Source of the DNA: Allokutzneria sp. A3M-2-11 16
Lineage (GTDB): Bacteria > Actinomycetota > Actinomycetes > Mycobacteriales > Pseudonocardiaceae
DNA length: 64,000 nt
NCBI RefSeq assembly: GCF_024213555.1
Contig: NZ_JANAVO010000001.1
Span: 310,001 to 374,000 of the forward strand
Reading direction: 5' to 3'
The position numbers and the translations under genes were made by a program. Positions 42,301 to 50,546 of this stretch are shown here, piece by piece (within the stretch, counting starts at the first letter, position 1; the number at the start of each line of letters is the position of its first letter). Under the pieces are notes generated by a model. That model was not told the origin of the DNA. It did not search any database and was given only the letters and a program-made list of their open reading frames with translations.

Positions 42301-42861
42301 ATGAGCCTCCCGGACGAGCGCGAGCCGCAGGACTGGCAGCGGCGCTTGCAGGTGCTCGAGGACGAGCTGTTCCAAAATGCTCTGTCTCCCAACGACATGT
42401 CGCTGCTACCGCTGGTCTACGGGTACATCCGCACCTCGTGCCACTCCTACAACAAGCTGCGGCGCTACCAGCGGCAGATCGCGACCTTCTGCGACCGCGA
42501 GGGCTACCAGTTGGCGGGGATTTTCTCGGACACGGCCACACCGAGCGATATGCGGCTGCGGCCGGGACTCGCCGGGCTGCTCGACGTCTGCGGCTTGCCG
42601 GATACACGCGGCGTGGTGCTGCCGAGCCCGCACCACTTCTCCTGGGACCTCACCACCTTCGAGGTGCTCGCCCGGCCGCTCCAGCGCACTGGCGTCCGGC
42701 TGCACTTCATCCACACCGGCGTCCCGGTGACGGAGATGGAGATGCCAACGACCACGCCGGACACCATCGGCAAGGAGATGGGCTCGCCGAGGAACAGCGG
42801 CGAGCCGAAGGAGAAGCCGAACGGCACGACGGAGGACCGCTCGAATCGGCGGCCGTCGTGA
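42301..42861 (+). CDS. resolvase-like catalytic-domain-only protein
   Basis: A 186-residue protein. The middle follows the serine-recombinase catalytic fold: LVYGYIRTSCHSYNKLRRYQ, RQIATFCDREGYQLAGIFSD, RLRPGLAGLLD, VVLPSPHHFSWD, LARPLQRTGVRLHFI. A Ser is present in RTSCHS, but the run of conserved Arg residues is altered and no DNA-binding domain follows; the last 50 residues are polar and disordered. Probably an adapted, perhaps inactive, relative that acts in regulation or transfer. Stop shares a base with the next start. Confidence 0.6.
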   Translation: MSLPDEREPQDWQRRLQVLEDELFQNALSPNDMSLLPLVYGYIRTSCHSYNKLRRYQRQIATFCDREGYQLAGIFSDTATPSDMRLRPGLAGLLDVCGLPDTRGVVLPSPHHFSWDLTTFEVLARPLQRTGVRLHFIHTGVPVTEMEMPTTTPDTIGKEMGSPRNSGEPKEKPNGTTEDRSNRRPS

Positions 42862-42980
42862 TGTGCATCGTGATGGACGCGAGGAACGCCATGCGCTTCG
42901 CGATCGTCGGGCTGGAGTCGCTGATCTCCGTGCTGTCCAGCAGCTCGACGCAGCGGGAGACCGGACGGAGCCCGCGGTGA
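42861..42980 (+). CDS. 39-residue coupled ORF
   Basis: ATG 42861 shares one base with the upstream stop (TGATG), and its stop overlaps the next GTG (GTGA). Product MCIVMDARNAMRFAIVGLES then LISVLSSSSTQRETGRSPR: a hydrophobic stretch with a Ser-rich tail. Overlap on both sides is the evidence for translation; function unknown. Confidence 0.4.
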   Translation: MCIVMDARNAMRFAIVGLESLISVLSSSSTQRETGRSPR

Positions 42981-43267
42981 TCCCAGAAGACAAGGACTTG
43001 TTCCTGGCGCTCGGCCGGATGAACAGCAAGCTGCAAGCCTTCGTGGTGGCGATGTTGGAACAGCAGCTCCTCGACGCCCAGGTGCACCACGACCTTGCCG
43101 ACGAGCTTGAAGGGCTCGCCGTCCAGCTCCGGGCGCACGCCAATCGAGGTGTGGTGGTGGACGGCGAGACTCCCGACGAGCCGGCACCAGCTGAGCGGCG
43201 GCTCCTGCTTGCCGGTCGAGGCGAACAGGTTCTCCCTGTTCATGAGCACCGGGAGCCGGAGCGGTGA
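42977..43267 (+). CDS. small hypothetical protein of the coupled operon
   Basis: A 96-residue protein from GTG 42977 (GGAGCCCGCG before it). Helical, acidic (ALGRMNSKLQAFVVAMLEQQ; HDLADELEGLAVQLRAHANR). The upstream in-frame extension has a different composition and is excluded. GTGA overlap with the next gene. Confidence 0.55.
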   Translation: MIPEDKDLFLALGRMNSKLQAFVVAMLEQQLLDAQVHHDLADELEGLAVQLRAHANRGVVVDGETPDEPAPAERRLLLAGRGEQVLPVHEHREPER

Positions 43268-43752
43268 GCCCGGTGCGTCCGGGCACCGCAGAGCTGGTGG
43301 AGGAACTGCGGGCCGTCCTCTGGAACCTCGCTGATCCGGAAGACGAGCAGCAGCTTGTCCATGAAGCTGCGGAAGAACCGCTGCTTCGCTGCGCGGGGGC
43401 ACTGTTCGTGTTGCTGCTCAAGCACCTGCCCGAGGACGGCGAACAGTGTCCGGTGTGTCCTCGGTGGCAACGCACAGGACTGTGGTGGCGCCGTTCAACG
43501 CGGTGCTCGGTGCGCACCGCGGCCCGGTTCTTCCTCACGAAGCCGATGGACGTGGTCTGGTGGCAGCTCCTTGCGCGGCTACAAGCCCCGGAGCAGATCG
43601 AGCTGGAAGAGGTGCGCTCCTGGCTGAACGCCAGGGCGGCGTACCGCCGCGAGCAAGGGCTGGACGGCGAAGGCGGAGAAGTGCACCGGTCTGGCGGGGG
43701 TGTGCGAGCGGATGAAGCAGAGACCGAGGTGCTGCCGAGACTGGGCGAGTAG
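43264..43752 (+). CDS. hypothetical protein with Cys motif, last gene of the coupled operon
   Basis: A 162-residue protein from GTG 43264. Helical N-terminus (ELRAVLWNLADPEDEQQLVH), a CPVC...C motif (GEQCPVCPRWQRTGLWWRRS) that may bind zinc, and a polar tail. No family recognised. A strong terminator follows, closing the operon. Confidence 0.55.
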   Translation: MSPVRPGTAELVEELRAVLWNLADPEDEQQLVHEAAEEPLLRCAGALFVLLLKHLPEDGEQCPVCPRWQRTGLWWRRSTRCSVRTAARFFLTKPMDVVWWQLLARLQAPEQIELEEVRSWLNARAAYRREQGLDGEGGEVHRSGGGVRADEAETEVLPRLGE

Positions 43753-43771
43753 CGGCGAAGTGCCGCAGCAC

Positions 43772-43821
43772 AAAGCCCCTCCTCGCGGCTCGGACCTACC
43801 GAGCCTCACGGAGGGGTTTTG
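43772..43821 (+). terminator. double-stem intrinsic terminator
   Basis: Outer stem CCCCTCC/GGAGGGG (43,776-43,782 and 43,810-43,816) and inner stem GGCTCGG/CCGAGCC (43,787-43,793 and 43,799-43,805), then TTTTGT. It ends the coupled operon; AAA before the outer stem makes it usable from the other strand too. Confidence 0.85.
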
Positions 43822-43933
43822 TCACGGTGACGAAGACCTACCTATTTATAGACAGCGAAGTTGCTCAGCGAGTTCGCCCTCTTAATCGACGACGCGCTCG
43901 AAGTTCCGCCGTGAAGCACGCTCGCATACCACA

Positions 43934-44233
43934 CTAATCAGAGACGGGAGGCCCAAGCAATTCCTGCACGTCAGCGCGAAACTTCAGCCAGGGGTCACCG
44001 GCAGCATCACCACCGCTCCTATAGGCCGAACCCCATTCATAAATGATCCACATGTGGAAATCATTCCAAATGTGCTGATTTCCAAGCGGCAAGAGTTCAT
44101 TCGCCTCGCGCAAGCGAATGAGCAACTCCGGGGTTGCTACAGCCAAAGGCATGCCGGCATCGATTGCTTGCTGGTAGCCGCCAATCTCGTCTAACAAGAC
44201 CGCCAGCCTGGCCATATCAGTCATTGGTTCCAT
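43934..44233 (-). CDS. hypothetical protein
   Basis: A 99-residue protein from ATG 44233 with CGAGGAGAA just before. Mostly helical with several Trp (HIWNDFHMWIIYEWGSAYRS). No domain recognised. A second ATG three codons on is possible. It is divergent from the gene at 44,441. Confidence 0.5.
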   Translation of the reverse strand: MEPMTDMARLAVLLDEIGGYQQAIDAGMPLAVATPELLIRLREANELLPLGNQHIWNDFHMWIIYEWGSAYRSGGDAAGDPWLKFRADVQELLGPPVSD

Positions 44234-44440
44234 TTCTCCTCGAGTAATAGTCAAGAAAACGTGCTCGACCATCATGGCGTTAGCCCGCCAGCACGGCATG
44301 GCCCTCTTAGGGCGACACTAACCCTTAGGACTGTTACAAGTAGCCACAGAACCACGTCGGACAGATGTCATCTTTGATAAGGAAGGGGTCGATCGTGCAA
44401 CAATTGCAATTCCCCACCGAAGGCGGTACCATTAAGGCAG

Positions 44441-45223
44441 ATGGCTTTCAAAACAACCGAAATTTCCTATGTGCCTCCAGAAACAAAAGACTACGCTACG
44501 CGTGCTCTTACGCTTCTACATACATTCGAGCGCTTCGATCGCAGGCTACTTGCACACATGCTTGCGCCTAGTAACGTTCTAGCACTGGCTGGCTTACGTA
44601 GCATGAGCCCTTATAACGACAGGCTCCGGTTTGAGATTGATACGAAACAGTTTAAAAAGCTTCTGGCAAGCCATGGATTCCTATGGCTCAACGAACAACC
44701 CAATGTCACCGACCCCGAGTTGCCCTCGTATGCTCTTATCAACTTCAACGTGGCCGATAACCTGGCGGCAACATACCCACTTGAGACCATTTCGAAGGTA
44801 GGTCCTGTGCTGGAGAGGTCGGATTGGGGCTTCTTCGGCTGGCAAGCCGGGCTCGATATTGCAATCGTACGAGCTATCGAAAACGAGCTTCATTTCAGCG
44901 AATGGCTCAGAGATTGGTGGAGTCCGCATAATATTCGCTTTGGCATGCTATTAGGTTATCCGGGGGCAGCGATTTCCTCATTCGTTCAGGCGGAGGTTTC
45001 CGAGGATCGCCATAAGCACATGAAAACTATAATGATTGCGAACGACGTGTTCAAGAGTCCCGATGTCGCCTTTGTAATAGATGAGGATTACCTCGGCCGA
45101 GCAGATGTTGTATCTACGGTTGATACCTGGCGCACAACGCTTGCGAGAGTATACGAGACATATTCGGAAGACGCCCTCATGGGTGATGCCGAATTGGCGG
45201 GACTGATTAGGTTTAAGGTGTAG
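44441..45223 (+). CDS. hypothetical protein, AT-rich gene
   Basis: A 260-residue protein from ATG 44441. Mixed alpha/beta, rich in aromatic residues (LLASHGFLWLNEQPNVTDPE; WLRDWWSPHNIRFGMLLGYP). No signal peptide or known motif. Codon use is clearly more AT-rich than its neighbours, so it is probably recently acquired. It stands alone between the two transfer-linked blocks, a common place for a cargo or defence gene. Confidence 0.55.
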   Translation: MAFKTTEISYVPPETKDYATRALTLLHTFERFDRRLLAHMLAPSNVLALAGLRSMSPYNDRLRFEIDTKQFKKLLASHGFLWLNEQPNVTDPELPSYALINFNVADNLAATYPLETISKVGPVLERSDWGFFGWQAGLDIAIVRAIENELHFSEWLRDWWSPHNIRFGMLLGYPGAAISSFVQAEVSEDRHKHMKTIMIANDVFKSPDVAFVIDEDYLGRADVVSTVDTWRTTLARVYETYSEDALMGDAELAGLIRFKV

Positions 45224-45291
45224 TGCAGCCTGGCCGACCAATTGATGCTGACCAGGCCGACGACACACCGAGGAATCAGCGACAAAACCTT

Positions 45292-45480
45292 CTACGCCTT
45301 ATCGGACACTGGGTGATACGGATCCGTGGGCGCAGTCTCACACTTGTACCCGCCCGTACATTTATACTTGCAGGTTGTTGTCCAAGTAGCTCCACGCCCT
45401 CCACAGTTGCCGCATTTTACCCAAGTGCGTTTGACCCTACACGTTTTGCAGTAATGGTCCCTCTTGTCAGCCGTATACAT
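45292..45480 (-). CDS. small DnaJ-type Cys-rich zinc-finger protein
   Basis: A 62-residue protein: YCKTCRVKRTWVKCGNCGGR and TTTCKYKCTGGYKCE give four CxxC-like pairs with the CxxCxGxG of the DnaJ central domain, but no J domain. Likely a stand-alone zinc scaffold. It lies just after the module 2 Replic_Relax gene in the same direction and may be the end of that operon. Confidence 0.6.
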   Translation of the reverse strand: MYTADKRDHYCKTCRVKRTWVKCGNCGGRGATWTTTCKYKCTGGYKCETAPTDPYHPVSDKA

Positions 45481-45546
45481 CTGATCCCCTTCAGCTGGAG
45501 TGAAATTTCGCTGTCGCCAGCAATCAAGTTGAGAGTTGCCTCTGCC

Positions 45547-46269
45547 TTAGTCTGTGAATCGGATCTGGCAGGCGTCACCTAGCAAGCGCGTGACGAACAG
45601 GTAGCGCGCTTCTAATGGCCCCTTACTGACCACCCTCACAATAACCTCCTTCCGCTGTTCATCAGGCACAACAAAAAACACTCGAGGGAAATACTCTTCC
45701 CTCCAAGCGCGGTATGCGGTCCAGTACCGCTGACACTTTTCTTGGATCTTGTTCAGTTGCTCGGTTCCTCTATCCACCTCCAGCCAGTAGGTGCGCTTGA
45801 TCCGCTTGGGCCGGTTACCTACTTCGATGTACGCGTCTGGAGTTAGAAGAACATCCCCAACCACCCGGTGGCATTCCGGCTCGGCGACGAATTGGATAAG
45901 TTCTAGTTGGCCAGTTTGCTCACGTCGCTTGAGCTCGGCGTAGCAATCGGCTATAGCGAGAGTGTGCAGGTTGACCGCTCGTGGAGCCCAAAAGACACCT
46001 GGCCTGCGTAGATGTTTCCAGCCAGCTCTGCCAAGCTGGTAGACGTACTGCGCCGATCCCCCTTGGTTGCCGCCGACGAGCCGATCCAAGCGTTCTAGGT
46101 ATCTTCGTTCAACAAGCCGCTTTAGCGCGCGGTCAAGCGGCGTCTGTGAAGCAAGACTAGAAAACAGACTGATACCGATCTGCTTACTGGTCATCTGGCG
46201 AAACTTGCCGACCAACTCCACGAGGGCGCGATCCCGAGTGGAAAGCTCCGAGCGCCCTAACGCTGCCAC
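45547..46269 (-). CDS. Replic_Relax family protein (module 2)
   Basis: A 240-residue protein from GTG 46269 (GGAG 6 bp before). N-terminal winged helix (LSTRDRALVELVGKFRQMTS), then AVNLHTLAIADCYAELKRRE, LLTPDAYIEVGNRPKRIKRT, YWLEVDRGTEQLNKIQEKCQ and FPRVFFVVPDEQRKEVIV. It matches the module 1 homologue block by block, though identity is low. Its start overlaps the preceding small ORF by 13 bp. Confidence 0.75.
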   Translation of the reverse strand: MAALGRSELSTRDRALVELVGKFRQMTSKQIGISLFSSLASQTPLDRALKRLVERRYLERLDRLVGGNQGGSAQYVYQLGRAGWKHLRRPGVFWAPRAVNLHTLAIADCYAELKRREQTGQLELIQFVAEPECHRVVGDVLLTPDAYIEVGNRPKRIKRTYWLEVDRGTEQLNKIQEKCQRYWTAYRAWREEYFPRVFFVVPDEQRKEVIVRVVSKGPLEARYLFVTRLLGDACQIRFTD

Positions 46270-46535
46270 GACGGCTCCATAACCAGCGCGTCATTGATGG
46301 CACGCTGCCACCCCTGGAGATACTGGCCGGCAAGTTCCAGGTGTTCTTTGGCGCGCTCAGCCTGAGCTACATGGGCATCGGCAACGGCAGCCTCTTGGAT
46401 CGGGGTGAGTTGTTCGGTGCCCGTCGCCATGCCGCCGATCTCCCTGAGCTGCCCCAGCAGAATCTCGCAGGAGCGCCGCAAGTACTCCACTTCACCGAGA
46501 ATGTTCCGCGTGGTGTGGTGCATGCTCATCCCCAC
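46257..46535 (-). CDS. small helical protein between TraD-like and Replic_Relax genes
   Basis: A 92-residue protein overlapping both neighbours (10 and 13 bp). Long helices (EVEYLRRSCEILLGQLREIG; AQAERAKEHLELAGQYLQGW) indicate a coiled coil. It may bridge the two partner proteins. In module 1 the same slot holds an unrelated 40-codon ORF. Confidence 0.6.
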   Translation of the reverse strand: MGMSMHHTTRNILGEVEYLRRSCEILLGQLREIGGMATGTEQLTPIQEAAVADAHVAQAERAKEHLELAGQYLQGWQRAINDALVMEPSWQR

Positions 46536-48643
46536 TTCTGCGCACCGAGCTTCGGCTTGGTCTTGGTTCGGTCACTTCCTCGACGGCGCACATCGATCTG
46601 CGCCTCGACCTCCGCGATCGGTCTGCCATAGGTGGTGCGGCTCGCCAACCGGACGGCGTTCGCCACGCCGGTCGGCTTCATGGCTGGGTTCGTGGACACC
46701 GTGATCGGCGAGCTGACGCCGTCCTCGGTCGCGATGCGGACGATCGCCTCGTACGCGGCGAGGTTGAGGAAGTCCTCCTCATCCACCAAGCGGCCGAACT
46801 CCCGTTGCAGTGCACGGGCATCACGCGAACTGGTCTGGAAGACGACCTTGCTGCGCGCGTTCGCGAGGACCGCCTGTTCAAGCCCGCGCACCTTGGAGAG
46901 CTGATCGAGATCCTGGTGAGCAAGCACCAGGCCGAGGTTGAAGCTGCGCGTCTTCGCGAGCATGTCCGCGGCACTGATCGGTAAGTTGACGAAGTCCTGG
47001 AACTCGTCGAGGTACAGGAAGCTCGGCTTCGTCTTCTTCACCGTGCGCACAGCCGACCAGAGCGCGTTCATCAGGAGGGTGCCGGTCAGGCTGGCCGTCT
47101 GCTCGCCTACCCGGACGCTGTTCAAGTTGATGAGCAGAATCTTGTTGTCCTGCAACACTTCCTCGAACGTGAAGCTGCTCGTGCTCTGACCGATGATGTT
47201 GCGGATCTCCGGCCGCACCGCGAGCTGCCAGATGCGGTTGTGCACGGGGGCGGCCATGCGGTCGCGCTCCTTGTTGCTGTCGCTCAAGTAGCGCTGCCAG
47301 AACTGGTGCACGTCGCGGTTCTTGACGCTGCCGACCACCTGGTCGCGCCAGGCGACTTCTTCCGGCCCCTGCGGCGTGAGCATCGACGGCAAGTCGATGA
47401 AGGTGCTGCCTGGCGTCTCCGCCAGAGCGTGCAAGCCGTAGTAGAGGAGCATCGGGGCGTAGACGCCACCCCCGTCGCCGTACAGGTTGGTGATGAGCGC
47501 GCTCAGCTCGTCCACGGCCGAGCGCGTGGTGCCGGAGCTCAAGACGTTGAAGCCGACGGGGTGCGTCGCGTCGTTGACGTCCAGCACGATGACGTCCTTG
47601 ATCCGCCTGCGCGGGACGCGGTCGAGCGCGGCCTGGAACAAGTCGCCCTTGCTCTCCAAGACGATGACGCCGTAGCCCTGCTTCATGTCCTGGGCGACCA
47701 AGTTGGCGAGCAACGTGGTCTTGCCGGTGCCGGTCGGGCCGACGACGTGCAGGTGCTTGACCGCTTGCCTGGCGGCAACGGCAACGGGGCGTTCGGCACC
47801 GGGGAAGTTGGAGCGGCCGATCACCTTGCCCTTCCTGGGCACCGCGGCCGACGCGGGCAGTTGCCGAGTTCTCCCCTGCGGCAGACCAGCTACATGCGGA
47901 GAACCGATCGGCCAGCCGAGGAGTGCGCTCAGCTCGATGACGCTGAGCTGCGTGCTGTACATCAGGTTGCCCTTGGCCTGCTCGATCTTCTTCGACAAGG
48001 CCGCCTTCGAGAAGGTCAGCTTCCTCCGGAAGCGCGCCCCTGAGCTGGCCGTGCTGCCCACGGCTGCTTGCACACGTCGAAGAAGCCGCTGGGCATGTTC
48101 AGCGTCGTCCGATCTGGCGGCAATGCGGATGGACACCAGGTAGCCAGGCTCAACGGCTTTGACCGCCTTGTGGGTGGAGCGGTCGTTCTTCACCGCCTTG
48201 GCTGCCATGGCTGGGGTAACAGCCACCTGGAGCAGAAGGGCCTCCTGATCCGCGGTGCCCTGCATCGCGGCCATCACCGTGGCTGCGGCGGCCTCGATGG
48301 ACGGCAAGTTCATATCTCCCTTGGGCGAGGAGGAGGTCAGCTCGACCACGCTCGTCCACGGCGTCCGTGTTGGATCGGTCTGCGGCGCAACCCGAACCCC
48401 GGGGATCAGCGTGCGGAGCTGGGCAACGGCGTAGTCCGCGTGGCGAGGCGGAATCACGAGTCGATGCTGAAGGCCACGTGCATCGGCTTGAAGTTCAAGG
48501 ACGGCAACGGCATCGCGGCGATGCGGAGCACCGAGGGCTCCGGCGAGCGCTCGCAGCCAGGCTTGAACCTGCGCCGGTTGTACATTGGCCGGGAAGACCA
48601 GGCTGTAGCGGCGGCAGCTGCCCGCCGGCTCCTGATGAACCAT
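46526..48643 (-). CDS. TraD/VirD4-like conjugal transfer ATPase (module 2)
   Basis: A 705-residue protein. Walker A in VVGPTGTGKTTLLANLVAQD (about 301), then YGVIVLESKGDLFQAALDRV, Walker B FLYLDEFQDFVNLPISAADM (about 541), and GLVLAHQDLDQLSKVRGLEQ. The N-terminal 200 residues are non-conserved (LVIPPRHADYAVAQLRTLIP). It has the same layout as 19,685-21,913 but is clearly different in sequence. It follows small membrane-protein genes that could anchor it. Confidence 0.85.
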   Translation of the reverse strand: MVHQEPAGSCRRYSLVFPANVQPAQVQAWLRALAGALGAPHRRDAVAVLELQADARGLQHRLVIPPRHADYAVAQLRTLIPGVRVAPQTDPTRTPWTSVVELTSSSPKGDMNLPSIEAAAATVMAAMQGTADQEALLLQVAVTPAMAAKAVKNDRSTHKAVKAVEPGYLVSIRIAARSDDAEHAQRLLRRVQAAVGSTASSGARFRRKLTFSKAALSKKIEQAKGNLMYSTQLSVIELSALLGWPIGSPHVAGLPQGRTRQLPASAAVPRKGKVIGRSNFPGAERPVAVAARQAVKHLHVVGPTGTGKTTLLANLVAQDMKQGYGVIVLESKGDLFQAALDRVPRRRIKDVIVLDVNDATHPVGFNVLSSGTTRSAVDELSALITNLYGDGGGVYAPMLLYYGLHALAETPGSTFIDLPSMLTPQGPEEVAWRDQVVGSVKNRDVHQFWQRYLSDSNKERDRMAAPVHNRIWQLAVRPEIRNIIGQSTSSFTFEEVLQDNKILLINLNSVRVGEQTASLTGTLLMNALWSAVRTVKKTKPSFLYLDEFQDFVNLPISAADMLAKTRSFNLGLVLAHQDLDQLSKVRGLEQAVLANARSKVVFQTSSRDARALQREFGRLVDEEDFLNLAAYEAIVRIATEDGVSSPITVSTNPAMKPTGVANAVRLASRTTYGRPIAEVEAQIDVRRRGSDRTKTKPKLGAQKWG

Positions 48644-48647
48644 CGCT

Positions 48648-48806
48648 TCACCGCCACACGCGGTAGTACATGAAGCCGAAGATGGTCACGAGCACCAAGC
48701 CGACGATGAAGTACGGCACCATCGGCTCGACCGCCCACCAGAGCACGCGGGCGGTGACCGCGAGGAGAGTCGCAGTCACCAACCCGGCACGGAGCTTTCT
48801 GATCAT
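48648..48806 (-). CDS. 52-residue membrane protein of module 2
   Basis: ATG 48806 overlaps the upstream stop (ATGA); the stop lies 4 bp before the TraD-like start. Two hydrophobic helices (LVTATLLAVTARVLWWAVEP; PYFIVGLVLVTIFGFMYYRV). Its position between a membrane protein and the ATPase suggests part of the transfer pore or its anchor. Confidence 0.6.
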   Translation of the reverse strand: MIRKLRAGLVTATLLAVTARVLWWAVEPMVPYFIVGLVLVTIFGFMYYRVWR

Positions 48807-49105
48807 CGCTGCTTGTTCCAGTCGCGGGCGATCCGCTCCATCGCGGCCTTGGTCTTCTCCGTGGCGAACTCGATGTCATCGATCATCTGGTTGCCGTGCT
48901 TGATGACTGCCTTGAGCTCGCGCTTGGCCTTGGCACTAGGGCTGTTGTAGATCCACCCTGCGATCAGCATCGCCATCACGAGTAGGAGAACGGGCACGAT
49001 CACCCACCACAGGCTGGCCACGAGCCAGGCGATGCCCTGGATGGCGTAGCCGAGCATGACCATCAAGGCGAAGAAGCCGAATACCCAAGACAAGAACTCG
49101 TCCAT
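48803..49105 (-). CDS. small membrane protein of module 2
   Basis: A 100-residue protein from ATG 49105. Two long hydrophobic helices (FFALMVMLGYAIQGIAWLVA; VIVPVLLLVMAMLIAGWIYN) and a charged cytosolic helix (KRELKAVIKHGNQMIDDIEF). Overlaps the 52-residue gene by 4 bp. Probably part of the transfer machinery. Confidence 0.6.
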   Translation of the reverse strand: MDEFLSWVFGFFALMVMLGYAIQGIAWLVASLWWVIVPVLLLVMAMLIAGWIYNSPSAKAKRELKAVIKHGNQMIDDIEFATEKTKAAMERIARDWNKQR

Positions 49106-49108
49106 CGG

Positions 49109-49396
49109 CTAGTCCTGCCTCGACGACCGAAAGTGCTGGCCGAGGTCGTGAGCAAGGTTGAGTTCGATGTTGCCCAGTGCTTGCTGCAACGTCGGGTTCT
49201 CCTGCACGAGCTGGCGGCGGTGGCGGTCAACCTTCATCAACGAGTGCGCGGCGTGACACCGTGCCTGTTCGTCATCCGCTCTCCGGGCTCGCCCCGGTTG
49301 TCCTTCAGGTCCCCCGCTCTTCGCCCGCTCAGCAGACCGCCGGAGCTTGCTCTTGATCGTGGCCAAGAAGGTGTGCGCGCACTTCTTCACGGTCAT
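49109..49396 (-). CDS. small basic hypothetical protein of module 2
   Basis: A 95-residue protein; TAGGAGGTG overlaps the start, and GTG 49390 (MKKCAHTFLATIKSKLRRSA) may be the true start. Basic N-terminus, Gln/Glu-rich C-terminal helix (HRRQLVQENPTLQQALGNIE). No family. It sits 3 bp before the membrane-protein gene. Confidence 0.5.
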   Translation of the reverse strand: MTVKKCAHTFLATIKSKLRRSAERAKSGGPEGQPGRARRADDEQARCHAAHSLMKVDRHRRQLVQENPTLQQALGNIELNLAHDLGQHFRSSRQD

Positions 49397-49402
49397 CACC
49401 TC

Positions 49403-49720
49403 CTAGAAGGCGCTGCCGCGCTGGATGCGGTTGACATGGTGGACGTACGCGATTTCGATCTCGGCCAGGACGCTGTTCAGGCCCTCGTCGCCGTTCGCGA
49501 GGGTGCGGCGGAAGTCGTCCACCTGCTTCACACCATCCATGGCGTCCATGGCGACATCGGTGGCGATGGCGATCTTGGCCTTCTTGATCACACCTTCAGC
49601 GGCCTCTTGACGAAGCCTCCCCTGCAACTGCCTAGCTTCACGCGATACCACGAGGCCCCCATGCGTCCGGAACAACGGCATGATCTCCGCCTGTGCCGAG
49701 AGACGCTCCAGCTCACTCAT
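49403..49720 (-). CDS. small helical protein, first gene of module 2
   Basis: A 105-residue protein from ATG 49720 with GAGAGGTCGAACG before it. Helical (SELERLSAQAEIMPLFRTHG; EAEGVIKKAKIAIATDVAMD-type composition). The open frame further up lacks a better start. It begins the leftward operon that runs through the TraD-like ATPase to 45,292. Confidence 0.55.
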   Translation of the reverse strand: MSELERLSAQAEIMPLFRTHGGLVVSREARQLQGRLRQEAAEGVIKKAKIAIATDVAMDAMDGVKQVDDFRRTLANGDEGLNSVLAEIEIAYVHHVNRIQRGSAF

Positions 49721-49826
49721 CGTTCGACCTCTCGCATGCTTGGCTCCAGGACGGGCCGTCTGCCCGTCCGCCGCAACGTAGGCGAAGCCCCGGGGCGTAT
49801 GGCGAACTCCAAACAAGGATGGGTCG

Positions 49827-50501
49827 ATGGCGCTAGAAGGCTCCCGTGTCGTGCTCGGCCATCAGCTCCGCTACCACCGGCGCCTCAGCGGCATGAGCTT
49901 GACGACCGCTGCGGCACTGCTTGGCAAGACCAAGGGTCATCTGAGCAACGTGGAGTCCGGCCGCGACGCCCCTAGTTGGGACATCATTGCCTTCTACGAA
50001 AACAACTTTCATGCAGACGGTCAGCTATGGGCGGCATATGTGGAAGTGCAAACGGGACCCCGGCCACCTCAACGTGCACCCGCTGCGGATAAACCAGATT
50101 ACCCTATCCCTGGCGACGCTTCTGAGTTCATAGCCGATGTTACTATTCCCGATGGCACACTTATGCCGCCCCTATTCATTTTTGAGAAGACATGGCGGAT
50201 CAAAAATTCGGGCACAGTACCCTGGATTGGTAGATTACTTGCACGTGATGGAGCCGCAGCCGGGTACGGCGTTCCGCATTCGCCAAGCCACACGCCCATA
50301 CCCGACACGATGCCCGGCGAGATAGTCGATATTTCGGTCGCTATCCGCGCGCAACCTCTAGCCGGAACATCTCAGGCACGATGGAAGATGGTCGACAAAA
50401 ACGGCTGGAAGTACTTTCCAGACAGATATGAAGGAGGACTCCTCTTGACGATTCTCGTCAGGGAAGGAGCGCCAACCCCAGATCTACGACGGTGGGCATG
50501 A
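49827..50501 (+). CDS. Xre regulator fused to NBR1-like Ig domain
   Basis: A 224-residue protein from ATG 49827 in a GATGGATCG... context. Residues 8-75 are an Xre HTH (GMSLTTAAALLGKTKGHLSN then VESGRDAPSWDIIAFYEN). After a Pro-rich linker, residues 105-212 have the NBR1/FW pattern: FIFEKTWRIKNSGTVPWIGR, TMPGEIVDISVAIRAQPLAG, TSQARWKMVDKNGWKYFPDR. This Ig-like domain binds partner proteins or wall material in other contexts. Divergent from module 2, so a likely controller of transfer. Confidence 0.75.
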   Translation: MALEGSRVVLGHQLRYHRRLSGMSLTTAAALLGKTKGHLSNVESGRDAPSWDIIAFYENNFHADGQLWAAYVEVQTGPRPPQRAPAADKPDYPIPGDASEFIADVTIPDGTLMPPLFIFEKTWRIKNSGTVPWIGRLLARDGAAAGYGVPHSPSHTPIPDTMPGEIVDISVAIRAQPLAGTSQARWKMVDKNGWKYFPDRYEGGLLLTILVREGAPTPDLRRWA

Positions 50502-50546
50502 CAGCTCGCGGTTGACGGTATGACGCCGGAGCGGGCGAGGCTCTCC

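Noticed and set aside
41679-42980. 433-codon forward ORF across the Xre-TPR start and the coupled operon
   Set aside because: Runs through three better-supported genes in other frames; only its last 39 codons are kept as a coupled ORF.
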